Of a stretch of DNA of 64,000 bases, positions 49,068 to 61,790 are shown in pieces. Location: NCBI GenBank assembly GCA_037957365.1, contig JARHVA010003262.1, positions 655,001-719,000 of the forward strand, written 5' to 3'. How positions within the stretch are numbered: position 1 is the stretch's first letter; each line of letters opens with the position of its first letter. Below the pieces are notes generated by a model. It was given only the letters and a program-made list of their open reading frames with translations. It did not search any database and was not told where the DNA came from. The stretch comes from Torreya grandis. Its lineage: Eukaryota; Streptophyta; Pinopsida; Cupressales; Taxaceae. The position numbers were made by a program, and so were the translations under genes.

Positions 49068-50182
49068 TTCTTGGAAGTACCAATAGTTTGCCATGTCATA
49101 TATAGTTTTTAAACCACTTCCAAATTAGCATACCTTATATGGGATAATTGGATAGACTTCCTTTTCCCAAAAAAATTAAAACAATCAAATATTGTAAAAA
49201 TATGAAAATAATCAAAAAATTCAAGCACACCAAAAAATTTCAGCATGTTCCTAGTTATACTATTTTTTGTACATATGTTGTTTACTTCACGTTAGTAGAT
49301 ATCATATCATTATTTTACTATATAAACATAAATTTCACACTTCATTTTAGTGTGATACATGCATAACAATATACATGATATATTCACATAAATATGTTGG
49401 GATTTCCTTCCACTCATGTCCTAAATATGTTCGGGGCATCTTCTTCTTTGATCAAGATACACCTAGGCTATATTATTATTTGATCACTTTCCATTTTCAT
49501 GTTTTAAATTATATACTTATATATGCCTATATCCATGCTTATACCTTTCATACTGTACTTGATATGGTAAGTACTTAACATTTCTCAAATACATATGTTT
49601 AGGAATTAGCATGTTAGGTTCATGCTAGTTGGATTATATTTTTCCTAATTATCCATTTTATCACTTCCTTTAGTGTGTTATTATTATTGTATTGAATTGT
49701 ATTTTTTGTTTAATAATTTTAATATGATCCATTGGTTATGGCCCCCATCCTTTGATTACCTATTTTAACATTTATATATGTAATTTTTTCTTGTATGTGG
49801 ACATTTTAATATGTCATTTTATGCTTCAAGGACATTTGAATAAGTCACATGCCTTATATTGTGTGGCATTTCAACATGACCCTTGTATAAGGTCTCCTTG
49901 GACCATTTCCTATTGCTTTAATTTTGAATTCTCTTATATGTGTGCTTGTTTACTTATTGAGATTATATTTTTATTCTCTATATGTTGCCATTATATACAT
50001 AATTTATCTTAGGACTTGAATTGATCACATATTACATGTTTTAATGTTATATCTACCTAGATATGTTACCCCTATATGTTACATGATTAATACATAGATT
50101 ATATAGGTATCCTATCCTTTCTAGGTAAGATAAATTCTAGATTATACTCCCTCTCACCTCAAAATGGGGGTAGGACATTAAT

Positions 50183-50275
50183 GGGGGCATGCCATATAGG
50201 CATGGATTCCAGACTTTAATATTTTTAAATTATAATTGGGTCATGTCATAGAAACATGTATTACACACTTGCACC
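50183..50275 (+). repeat. Hairpin repeats in X4 3' region
   Basis: GGGGGCATGCCATATAGGCA followed by TGGATTCC, and GGGTCATGTCATAGAAACAT followed by GTATTACACAC. These are the complement-strand form of the X1 units at 19220-19575, and so the same orientation relative to each element. Confidence 0.65.
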
Positions 50276-51080
50276 AATTTAAAATTCACCAAATTTGATA
50301 GCTATATGATTCAAATACATATTTGTGGTAGCTTTACATATATTTTATCTTGATACATATATGAGGTACATATTCCATGCAAAGGGAACATAAATTGTAA
50401 AATAAAATCATTTACATATTTTAATTACTATTATTATACCAAGGTTGGACTATTATGGACTATTATTGAGCTAATCTAATAAAATAGTTAGTTTAGCTTT
50501 AGAAGGTTAAGTTGATTAATTCACTTAATATTAAAAAAATTATAAGTTATATTTGATTAAATCATCTAACTTTACAAGATTTATAGGTTTTATTTTATTA
50601 AATCATCCACCCTCAATAGATATATTGTGATTTTATTAAATCACTCACACTCACCAAATCATGCACATATATGGATTGTAAAATTGGGATACAACAAGAT
50701 AAAAGGATGTGTTTCAATTCACCTTTACACCAAGGTTGGGGGAATGTGTCCTTATCTATCTATATATATTCACTTATATGTTCATAATTATCTTAATATT
50801 ATATTCAATGCTTCATAATGAGGCAGCATTTCAAATCAAATTGCTAAAAGGCAATATGGTTGCGTCAACACACATGTGTACTCCTAACTTGGTTCTTTTT
50901 AATTTAAATAATTTAAATTCATTTAAATTTAATATTTCATATGATAATTGTATTCTATAGCCTAATATTGGTTTCAATTTAGTCACCTACAAATCACTCA
51001 AGTTGGAATCACATAAATACAAGGTGTGTACACACACCCAAGTATGCATTCTTTCCTTTAAAATATTAATTTCTTTACTA

Positions 51081-51093
51081 GATTAGGGGGGCA
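51081..51093 (+). other. Polypurine tract of X4
   Basis: GATTAGGGGGGCA directly before the 3' LTR start TGTAGATAATAAG. Confidence 0.65.
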
Positions 51094-52436
51094 TGTAGAT
51101 AATAAGTTTGATTTATGTATTACATTGATATTTTACACTTTTAAAATACCTATCATGGTTGTACTTTTAAGTTATATACCTACCGACTATTTAAAGGCTC
51201 TTGTTCACTATTTCTTTATGCCTAAATTATTTTTTCTTAGTTTGACCATTTTTATTATGATGAGTAAGCCTTATACATTGTGTAAAAATATCAAAACCTG
51301 ATTATTATCATTCAATGATAGTTACCGACATGTACCTATTTTATAAATTCTTTAACACTTTCATTCCAAACACACACCTACATCGACACAAGTGTCCACC
51401 TTTCCCACAGAATGTCAAGTTCACAAAAATCATCCATTTTGTAAATGAAATGTATCCTAAATATTGAGATAAGTTATTTAGTGTGAGATATTTCTAAAAT
51501 GAATTGGTATATATATAATATCAACCCTCATGTATTCATCACCTAGAAAATAGTAGGAACTCACAAGGCTACATACTAAGAATCACTCAATCAAGCATTC
51601 AAGTGAGAAAACCTTATCTATTCATCGCTATTTCCATATCAGTCATAGGATCAATATTCCCGTAGATCTGAAGCATTCTAATGTTAGTTAATGAGTCATA
51701 TTTAGAAAGATACAAGTTAGGTCATTATATGTCTTTTCTTATCACACATTTCATCCTTATGCACACACAAGCCAATATATAGGGGAGAACTACTTACATA
51801 TGTAACCCTCTTTAGAGTATTGGATATGTAGATAGTGCTCACTGATAGAGGGGTCCTTAGGGTAGATCAACACCATGATCTCACTAACCCATTTTTTCCA
51901 TAGTCACTCTAAGATTTAATAAGTTGTGGTTTGATCGTTTGACAAAGAGAGACAACCTATGTGCATAATATATATACATTAGAAGAAAAGTGACATAAAA
52001 CTTAGAAGGCTTAAGTTAGTTGCATCAAGATCTATTTAACATTTTATATGGGACACATGTAGTAAGGTTAGACACCTACATCAACACAACTATCTATATC
52101 TGATGAAATCATTTAGGGCCATTGAAAGAAAATTCCTATAATCTAATGATTTTTAGAGGATCATCTTCCTATCCAATTTTATCATTTTCTAAATCAAACC
52201 TACATGAGCATAATACACTAGCTATGTATCATTTGATTTTAATTAATTACAATATATATCAATAGTTTTAATTTACTATTTTTATCAATCTTAGTTGTAT
52301 AAATTTAGAATACTATTTATTTGAGTTTTCTTCTAATTATTTTACTCATTATGTTAGTTCACCATCCTTATGTAAAATCTAATCTAATACGCCTTTACCC
52401 TATATAACCACTCTTATCCAAAGTTAGGTTTAAACA
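51094..52436 (+). repeat. 3' LTR of X4
   Basis: Starts TGTAGATAA, ends GGTTTAAACA. It aligns with the X1 LTR read on the minus strand, including an ATCACTCAATCAAGCATTCAA block (51589 here, near 30950 in X1) and CTATTTCCATA. Confidence 0.75.
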
Positions 52437-53570
52437 CATGAACATATACAACATCATAATTTATAATTGAATGTCAAATGGTTGTCATTCCACTTGACAC
52501 TTATTATATCTTTGATCATGATGGGGTATGAACACTATTAATTCCATTTTGATCATGCATTTTACTATAAACTGAGTGAACTTGAGTAAATCTATACCAT
52601 CAAACCGAAATTCATGATATTATCATAAACATTGTTCATTCTCTTTTATCATGCATTTTTTTACATGGACTTAACTTGAGTGAAACTATATAGTTTAATA
52701 TTTAAGCCCTAGGTAGTGGTTGATTCAATTTCTTTGAGTGAATCCATCATGTGGTTCACTATTTAGTTGCATAGTCTTTTGGGTTAGTATACTATGTACT
52801 TCTCCCCACAATCATGAGGTTGGGATATGTTATCTTTTTAATCAAAGAGCCTTCATAGTTATAAAAATTGGGGGTAAAATCACCACAAAATCTTCTTATG
52901 ATTTAGTAAGGAAGCACAAGTTTCTCCAATGTTTCAACAAGGAAGCATCATCTCTAACAAGCTTTAAAGGAAACATAGTTTTCACCAACACACAAGTGTA
53001 CTCCTACCTTTGCTCTTTAAAATTTTCAAAAAATTAGTTTTAGATTAAAATTATCACTCTATGAACATTGAATACACATGATTATAGGTTTTTTTATTGA
53101 GTGTCCTACACAATTAGATCTTCATACCAAATACAAAGGTGTTTTACACACTCAATTTACTCTACCAATTCTATTACTATAATAAAATGGGGAATTTGAA
53201 GATACTAAAATCTTGTATTAAGTACCTAACAATGAAAATATTTACACATATTTACCATAAATTACTTGAGCATGCAAACAAGGTATTAATCTCACATTCT
53301 CTCACACCTACATGTTGTCTTATTAGTTTGACCCTTTTATTATATTGTTACACACCTACAAGAGACTCATTGTCAATTTCAAACCTAATAAATATTATCC
53401 ACATACATCTATATTTTTGTCCACCTATACATATGAAGTTATATCGGTTTAAATTAGCATCATTATTCTATATTTATCTGATCTAGTTAGAAACAACCCC
53501 CTCTAAACAATGATTAATTTAAAAATCAAACATTTCCTTAGAGTTGGTTTATCTACCTAACATGTTGGTA
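52437..53570 (+). mobile_element. X5, truncated X4-like interior plus LTR start
   Basis: 52900-53190 resembles 50810-51090 of X4 (ACACACAAGTGTACTCCTA against ACACACATGTGTACTCCTA). It ends in AATAAAATGGGGAA, a likely polypurine tract. The next bases, to about 53230 (TTTGAAGATACTAA), resemble an LTR start, and the copy fades before the palindrome at 53581. It directly follows the X4 3' LTR, with a weak CATGAACATA primer-site-like sequence at the junction, so X4 and X5 may be a tandem with a shared LTR. Confidence 0.45.
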
Positions 53571-53580
53571 GTTTGATAAA

Positions 53581-53593
53581 TTACCTAATTCGA

Positions 53594-53643
<50 letters not shown>

Positions 53644-53653
53644 TCGAATTAGG

Positions 53654-53656
<3 letters not shown>
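53581..53656. repeat. Perfect 76-bp palindrome with AT centre
   Basis: Arms TTACCTAATTCGACTC (53581-53596) and its exact complement at 53641-53656 flank 22 AT units. A second AT run continues to about 53690. It can form a cruciform. The non-AT arms contain CpG, rare elsewhere here. Confidence 0.95.
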
Positions 53657-53690
<34 letters not shown>

Positions 53691-53692
<2 letters not shown>

Positions 53693-56450
53693 GGTCTCAT
53701 TCAAAATAGACTAGTAACTTATCTAATACACATATATACATTATTACACATTGAGAAAATTTGGCTTACTATTCCTAAATTTTGAATCTATAACAAGCTA
53801 ATTCTAAATAAAACTAAAGCCATGTCAAAACAAGAATTTTCAATTATAAAATACAAACCATTAGCTACATAAATACAATTAAGAAGCATAATTTCATAAT
53901 CATAACATGTTAGAAAACTACGTGTGGCTTGATTTCCCTCATTAGAGTATCAGATACATAGGTAGTGATCAATCATGAAATGGGTGTGATTGGGGTTAGA
54001 TCCCATTACAATTTATTTATTTTATAGGTTTCTAACCCTCATAATTTCACTTAGGGTTTCAATATGAAGGATATTGATTCTTGGAATTGAGTGCATCATC
54101 AAGGTTTGTGATCACCCATACAGAGCGTATAAAGATAGGCAAAGGTCACCATATAATCATAGTCCATTTATAAATAGGTTAGTAAAAATTAGAGACATTA
54201 AACAAAATTTACAAAACTAACCCTTCACAGACAAAATTAGAGTTCCTAAAATAGATGAATCATAAGATTACTTTAGTCATATTTCCACTTCTAGACACAA
54301 TCATTTTCATACAATCAACTAGAAAAGCTAAGTACTCATCCCTTTGTTGTACTTATTATACATAACATGTTCCACTTATCAAATTAATGTAATTAGTTTT
54401 ATTATTTTACATTAAACTGTATGATTGAAATTTATATCTTAATATTTGAATTACATCTCAAATTTTTATCCTATTTGGGTTGAAAAACCAATTTAGAGTA
54501 AAACAATAGTAAAATTATTATAATAACATCCAAATTAAGATAAGTGAAAACTAAATCAAAGGAAAATTAAAAGAATGTAGAATGATTGAAAAAACATCTA
54601 ATGTAAGAGAGATACAAACCTAATCCAAATAAGGATATGTGACACATATAAGTAAATACTCAAATAAATCAAAAACTGAAATCAATGCTTACATTAGAGT
54701 GTAAACATGCATCCAAAATAAGATAAATTAAAACTTAAATTAAAACAAAAGTATACGAAATTTATGTAAAATGATTTAAAAAATATACAAAGTAAAAGAG
54801 ATAAAAACCTAACTCAAACAAGGATAAGTGACACAAGGAAGAAAATACTCAAATAAATGATAACTCTAAATCAATGCTTCTACTAGAGTATAATGTAGAA
54901 ATGAATTATAATCTAGAGTCATAACCATAATGATGAAGATGGTGTAGATATGAATACAATATGATTTTTTTAGGAAGGCATAGTTGTATTCCCCAAAGTC
55001 TTACAATGCAACTCACAAACTAAAAATACAAGAGGAATGATAATGAAAGATAAGATTCAAATAAAAATTAAAGATAAATAAAAATGGATGTAAAGAATAA
55101 ATAGGGACACAAATAGCTAGAAAAAAGATTCATCAAGATGATATTGAAAAAGATAAGATGGATATATAATGAAGAAAGGCATCAAAAGGGTGATTATAAT
55201 TCCTTAGTGGGAATAAGACACTATAATCAAGTGGGTAAGGCTAAGACTTTTTGACATCAAGGACCTAAAAAACCCATCCTGATAATCATAATATTGGGCT
55301 AACAAGTGGAATGTAAAAATCTTACCATGAAGGATAAATGCTTAAAATATAAAAAGGATCTTACCTTCCCATGACATATTCCCCATTCCTCAAGACCCCT
55401 TATAGAACCATTGGTCTATTACAATGATTGGGCACTTATGTGAGAAATTAGGTGGCACTAATGATATATAAATGATATTTTATACCCTATTCTACTAGCT
55501 TATCACACCAAAATGGACCCAAACTCTATCATGAGTCCAACTATGAAGTTTTAGCTTTGACTAGTATAGGAGGGTGTCAAAATATTATCATGTCTTTTAG
55601 TGTGAATTAAATTTCAATATTTTCTTTCTTTAGCTTTTGATTTTATTAAAATTATGATTTTTGAATCTTTTTCATTTTTCCATATTCCTCCACCATACTA
55701 ATTTATAAGAATAATAATAAGTTTTAAAATTTAGTAATATGAGATCTTACACCTAGTCACTAAAAAGGAGAACCTAGGGACCAAGATGCATAAATACTCC
55801 TAGACCTACACTTTAGAAAAGAGTATGATCTTGAAATTTATCCAAGTGTGAATCAAGTGAAAATAATTTAACATATTAGAATCTTGAAGATTCATTCATG
55901 TGAAAAGGGTGATACAATGAATATACACTAGTATTTGACCATAGGAAGTGATAATTTTACTTTTGAAGTCACTACGCATATAATGATGTAAATATACATG
56001 ATAATGTGATTAAAATGACATAATAATAATGGTGAAGGCAAACCCTAAATATATATGTTATGAGAGATTATTTATAATGATTTGACTATGGATTTTTTAC
56101 AAACCTATATGATGTATATCACAAGCATGATAGGAAGAAAACCTCAAAAGAGGGGGCTATACAAAAATATAAAAGAACCACAAAGGAAATAAGGCTAAAT
56201 AAAAACCCAAAATTGAGGACTATAAAAAGAAACCAAAGGACCAAAATATAAATAATGATCAAATATTAAATTTGATTTTTAAAAATTATACTAAGAAATT
56301 AAAGTGTAGAATAATTAAAAAACTTGGTACAAGAAATTAAATAGTGAACAACATGTATGCTAAAGATAATAATTTAAAATCAAAACATGTGACAAAGGTT
56401 GGAATGAATAATATTATTTAATCAAATATATAATTTCAAAAATCATGAAA
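53691..56450 (-). mobile_element. Inverted relative of X3 interior, no coding
   Basis: 55330-55720 read on the minus strand aligns with about 25000-25480 of X3, for example TAAGGGGTC..., GGTGTGATAAGCTAGTAGA and GGAAGGTAAG. The rest (53691-55330 and 55720-56450) has the same A-rich, repetitive character but I could not align it firmly. No protein domain was found. Confidence 0.45.
54525..54895. repeat. Tandem duplication, unit about 185 bases
   Basis: Two adjacent units share ATACTCAAATAAAT, AATCAATGCTT, TAGAGTGTAA or TAGAGTATAA, and AAGGATAAGTGACACA-type sequence. They are noticeably diverged, so old. Confidence 0.7.
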
Positions 56451-56582
56451 AATATCTTTAAAAACCATCAATAACATTAATCATATCTTGCTACAGTTGA
56501 TATCTCACTCAAAACATAGTGTCTTCTAATTTTTTTCAAGAGTTACACAAGGATTTCCTTAAAAATAATCTCAAGAGAGAAA

Positions 56583-56670
56583 GTAGGCATGATATAATAA
56601 TAATTACATTGATCCTATTTCTTTGAGTAGGCATGATATAATAATAAGTACATTGATCCTATTTCTTTGA
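56583..56670. repeat. Near-perfect 44-bp tandem duplication
   Basis: 56583-56626 and 56627-56670 begin GTAGGCATGATATAATAATA and differ at one base. The near identity implies a recent slippage or duplication event. Confidence 0.95.
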
Positions 56671-57799
56671 ATTTAATAAACAGGGAAGGAAAGCTTCCAC
56701 TTAGGGGGAAAGAGTAAATATTTTAGCTATATAGGTGGTTCTTACTATAGGGGAGGTTGTTCCTCCATCTTAAAAATGTTATGTAAATGATTCTAAGTAA
56801 CTTAAGACTTAGACCTCAGAAGCTAGTGGAAATGTTTTTGACTAGTTCTAAATATACCCATAGAATGGGTAGAACACTCATGTCAAACGTAATAAAACTC
56901 CTCATTATGGGGGACATATGTTAGTGTCACCTTCACAGTTAGTATATTCAACTATAGAGGAAAATTAATGGCATCAATATGAATTATACTTAGTCAAAGA
57001 ATGTGTGAGTGCCTTAGAGTAGACAAATGTGGTAGTAGACTATTTGTAATAAGAGATTTTCCTTGTGACAATTATTTCTCTAAATGTATCTAATATTCTC
57101 TACACTCCTTATTTGAATTTTTTTAGGTCTTATGAAATGAAAAATAAAGCATTTTTATATATTTTGGTTTCATTTTCAGTGTTATTCAGCTAATCAATGC
57201 CAACATCTTGAGAGGAAGTAGAATATTGATATCATGAATATTTTTAAAATGGTATCGTGTAGTGTTGTAACATCATCAAGCATACTTTTAATAGGTTCAA
57301 AAAAAGTAGGTGTGTCTAGTGTAATAGAAATAAAAACTAGTTCCATGTCAAACCTATCAAAAGAGACTAAAAATGACTATCTTTATAAGTTATAACATCA
57401 AAAGGAGAAATATAATCTTATTTCCCATCAAAATTAAAGTATAGAGGGTTAGGTACACTAAGACAATAAATATTAACCATATTAATGTTAGAGGTGAGTG
57501 ACACTTGCTCATAAGATTGTTAAAGGGAAGATCGGTGATATATAACTTTTGCATCCTTTATTTGGGCATACAAAAAAAAAATAAAGGTCATATAATTTGT
57601 AATAATTATCATAATCATAAAGTGTGAGATCCACGTAGGGATTTAACTAATAATATCAATAGAAGGTAGTCTACTAGAAACATGTTTCTTCATTTAAACC
57701 ACAAAATCGATTATCTCATTAGTTAGCCTTTTATGATAATGGGGTCAAAAAGTAGGTGGAAACTAAGCTATGATGTAAGGGGGGATATTTGAGATTTTT
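56671..57799. other. No feature recognised
   Basis: No readable domain. TTCCACTTAGGGGGAAAGAG near 56697-56716 could be an old polypurine tract (plus strand), but no LTR partner was found. Confidence 0.4.
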
Positions 57800-60532
57800 T
57801 TTTTCAAGTTAATCTTTTTGGGATCATCATCATATAAATCAAGGAGGTTTGGTGGGATGTTCCCACAAGTGTAGGGTGACCATTATAACCTCAAATTGAA
57901 TCAAGAAATAGTTAAAATAGTAATCCTTATGAAATGGGGTACTAAGAAAATGCTCAAGTGTGGTTACTTTATAGATGTATTTTTTTTTTTTAATTTCTCA
58001 AAATTAAAAGGGTTGGTGTTACCTTACACCTTATAAATATCACTCATGTATGTAAATTTTAGGAATTGACATGTAGATAAGCTATGTCCCTCATGAAACT
58101 AGGTCAAAGGTGACCAATAAGGATATTATAGGAAAAGGGAAAGTTAAATATCAAACATTCACCCTAATAGTAAAAAGAGTTACCACAATAAGATGTCAAA
58201 TGCATCATAAGATAGGCATTTATCTTAAGCCATATCCTTAGTACATAATATGTGTAGACTTAAGGTTACAATTATAATATCAAAGGTATTTAATGAAGTC
58301 CAAAGAGGTAACACTTGTACCAGAGCCTTCATCAATTAAGGATCACTTGAATTGATCATTACCTATTTAGATGCTACTAAATATAGGAGTGTCACTTTTA
58401 AAAATAAGGATCTTGTTAGGGATCATATATTTAATGAGAATCTTGAGAGATAGAGTTGTATCCATTGTGTGATCAACATTGATAGACATATATTTGTAAT
58501 GATGCATTATACTTTCTTCAAACATAAGAAAGGTACTTTATTATCCCAAAGGTGGTGGGTAAGGGATTTTTATATAAGATAATAGTTTTAAAAGGTTATT
58601 TTAATGTCCTGAGGAAGTCCTCATAAGCTCAAAAAATTATTTTAAGATAGGGTATATAAATCTCCTAAATGAGATCCCACTCATCAAAGTGATTATATTC
58701 TAAATATGACTAAAATTTAGATACATAATTTAGTAAATCATTGGATTTCACTATAGATGAATTTTGACTTAATTTTTCCTTTAGGATAATGTGGATGGAC
58801 TCAACACTATCAAGTTAGGAAAACTATGTCTAGACAATTGTTTCAAATTGGTTAGTGTAGTTAAAACATAAATCGGTTGTATCAAGACTTTTAATATAAT
58901 AGAAATAAAAATAGATTTATCAAGTTTATCGGTAGAATGAATTGATATAAATTATTGGGCATACTAATATAGTTAGATGGTAACTGGTATATAATATTAT
59001 TGATCTATCCAATACATTTGAATTAATAAGAAACTATATCATGTCAAATGATACATTTTTACACATAGGAAATTGTATTATTTTGGTTGATGTAGCTATA
59101 GACACATAAGACTATATTAGATTGGCTAATACAATTGAATTTTATAGGTGTTCATAAGGTATGATTTTAGGAGAGGTGATAGTTTAGAATAATTATGGAG
59201 AATAGGCCTGAATAGTTAACAAAAAAGATGAGGTATGTGTGACCTAAGATGTTGAGAATATATGAATGACACAACACACTTAATTTTGTTCATGTTAACC
59301 AATTTTTCCTCATTATTTGAATGGTTGTGAGTAATATCAGTTTTTATAACATTAGGAGTTAATTTTTTATTTAAATAAATTTAAATTGATTGTTATTTGA
59401 TTGATTTTGAGAGTTATTGGGAAGCGAATTTTATAAATTTCAAGGTGAGCATTAGTTTAATTGAGTCCATCATTATTGACTTTAATTTCATGAGTTTTAT
59501 CAAATTTATAATAGACTTGGTGGAATTATCTTACCATGGCATCATGATCAATGTTATGACCAATGAGAAGCTCATATCATACATGCTTGAGTTACTTGAA
59601 ATTATCATGACAATGACCCCAATCACCATAATACCAAGAAAGATTGTTATGATCATGCTACTAAGATCTACATCATAAGTCATCAAAGTCTATATGTGAG
59701 GATTTGGGAAGGCGTATCCTAATCTCTTCAAGTCTAACAGATTTATGAGAACCATGGTTTTGGTTGTGTGAAGGATGAAGATGTAAGTGACTTTTATCTA
59801 TTATTGGGGAGAGAGTTAGTTCATCATAACTTATTAATATAATTACATGGATATTCATCTTAGATTCATAAGTTTCTAAAACACCCTTATTAATGGCATG
59901 CTTATTTTTAGGTCTCATAAACACTAAAGTTCCTTGTTTGTGTTAGGAAGGATAAACTAAGGAGATTGTCATGTCTTTTAGCTTTTTCTAAGGCTTTTTC
60001 TAAGGCTTTCTCTTATAATATTCAAATTACTGATGAATATGTTAAATATGATTTATTCCATCATATTATGGTTGGATTTATAGGTTAAAAATTTCTAATG
60101 TTTAATAAACTCTTGGGTAGTCTCATGTTCCACCTTTTTTCAATTGATGAATTTTTCTTATATATTTTTAGGTAACTCATTAGATTGGAATTCCTAGACC
60201 AATACATTAACTAATTCTTCTAAAGTAATGATAGAGTTAGAATTTATTTATGTGTATCATTCTAAAACATCACCATTTACGGTGTTAAATAATATTTTAG
60301 TAGTGTTAAAGGTGTTGAATTTAATCTAATCCTTGTAAAGGTTCCCAAAGGCCTATAGATGGAAAGAGAGATAATTAGATCCATTATAAGAGTTAGTAGA
60401 GTAATTTCACCAATGTGAATGTTAACTATCTGAGGCACTGAGGTTTCATATTGAAGATAGTTGATAACTTTATTATAAATAAGGTGTTGCAAAATGATGA
60501 TTCTAATTATTTTATTTATTTTGAGGTTATTA
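57800..60532 (-). pseudogene. V gag and protease remnant
   Basis: On the minus strand 58480-58050 gives DTTLSLKILIKYMIPNKILI and then SLIDEGSGTSVTSLDFIKYL, a Ty3-type protease core in which D-N/S-G has become DEG. Upstream near 60200 a frame reads LEELVNVLV and later VEHETTQEFIKH, compatible with the late part of a capsid domain. Open stretches at 60492-60277 and 59924-59673 have no clear motif. Short GCTTTTTCTAAG repeats lie at 59978-60010. Many stops. The gag assignment is weaker than the protease assignment. Confidence 0.5.
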
Positions 60533-61790
60533 TGATTAATTAACCCTAATTATATAAAATTTTAGTAAATGAAATTAGATTATAGTATGTATATTAAAGT
60601 ATAGATTTGAATGCAAAATTTTTAAACTAATTAAAAAATATAGCTTACTAAATATGGCTAGTACATAAAGTGGATAAAATATTTAGTAATTAAATGTTTC
60701 ATAGAAGACTAAGACTATAGGCAAGTATCAAGAAGGATGGTAAATTGTGTTTCATAACATTCAACTTAAGATCTAGACCTTTGTGTACACCAAGATGGTA
60801 TCATTATCCTTAGGTTATTACCATTAAATTTTATGTCCCCTATCTAACATTTTGTATACTCATAAATTTAATTAATGTGTTTTGAAAATGTTTTTTTTTG
60901 ACATCCTTACTTGAATTGGTATATTCATGATTTTACTAACTCACAATCTATAAAAGAGACTTCACTATATTTTAAGCACTATAAATATCATACTTACATC
61001 CTTATTTCAGCTACATTAATCCTTATTATAGTTACATTCATCCCATTTTAGAATACATGCTCCTATCAAACCTATCCCAATAATCTTTGGTATTTTGGGA
61101 AACTTATGATTTAGCCAAACATAATTGCATTTAGGATTTTAACCTAATGTGACCTTGTCCCCTATATTCAAATGGTAACTTTTTGGAATTGAGACATTTC
61201 ACAATGTCTCTCTTTCATGTTTTGTAAATTTAGTTATCAAAATTATTCCAAATATTATCCTATAAAATAGCATCAACTCCACTCATTATTCCCCCTTTCA
61301 ATCCATTTATAAATTACACTACACACTAAGAAAAAGATCACTATTTCCAAATTCACTTTTTTATCCTCACCATGGGGCCTAAGATCAAGTGTGTAGGATA
61401 CAATCAATTTTGGTTGTGTATAGTGAATACATGGAGAGTATTCAAATGGAACAATCAAATAGACATTAAATGGAGTGGAAGTCTTACTTGCAAGAAATGA
61501 AAATATTTATTCATAAATAAAATAATAGGGAATACATGGCACAAAGTCTATAGTTCATGTATACAAATTAGATGCATGGGGAAAGCTAAATTTGTTATGA
61601 CTATGTGTATGGTATTGATATGAATATGTTGTTATCCTATATGCCATATACACATGTTACATATTTAACATGTATAATATAAGATAAGTAATAACTATTG
61701 TATGATTACCAAGGAATATGTTAATAGGCACACTAATCTCTTGTCAAATGTGGTAGTTGGTAAAAGTCTAAAAAGTTAATGTGTAGGATA
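60533..61790 (-). mobile_element. Possible 5' LTR of V
   Basis: The plus-strand start TGATTAATTAACCCTAATT resembles the X1 LTR start TGTTTAACCCTAAATTGG. The AACCTCAA-type sequence just left on the minus strand could be an eroded primer site. No partner LTR was located in the window, so the right edge is a guess. Confidence 0.3.

Larger units (their letters stand above)
48766..51080 (+). mobile_element. X4 interior, non-coding
   Basis: AT-rich, with many small plus-strand frames (largest 86 codons at 49752-50012), none with a recognisable domain. Contains the AT microsatellite at 49004-49065 and hairpin repeats at 50183-50275. The part before the polypurine tract (50810-51080) has a partner in X5 (52900-53190). 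Confidence 0.55.
47456..52436 (+). mobile_element. X4, X1-family LTR retrotransposon (plus), non-coding
   Basis: The 5' LTR survives only as 47456-48030 because W sits at its left. The 3' LTR is 51094-52436 (1343 bases). A TGGTAAACC primer site follows the 5' LTR and an AGGGGGG tract precedes the 3' LTR, giving plus orientation. LTR sequence, primer site, polypurine context and hairpin repeats all match X1. The 3-kb interior shows no protein domain and carries an extra LTR fragment near 48412-48765. Confidence 0.72.

Noticed and set aside
49148..50012. Cluster of three plus-strand frames (72, 67 and 86 codons)
   Set aside because: Composition-driven frames in AT-rich X4 interior, with no domain, no splice-site logic and no conservation signal visible.
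52738..53486. Two plus-strand frames (99 and 115 codons) as candidate small genes
   Set aside because: They fall in X5, which aligns with non-coding X4 interior and LTR; the frames are not shared with X4.
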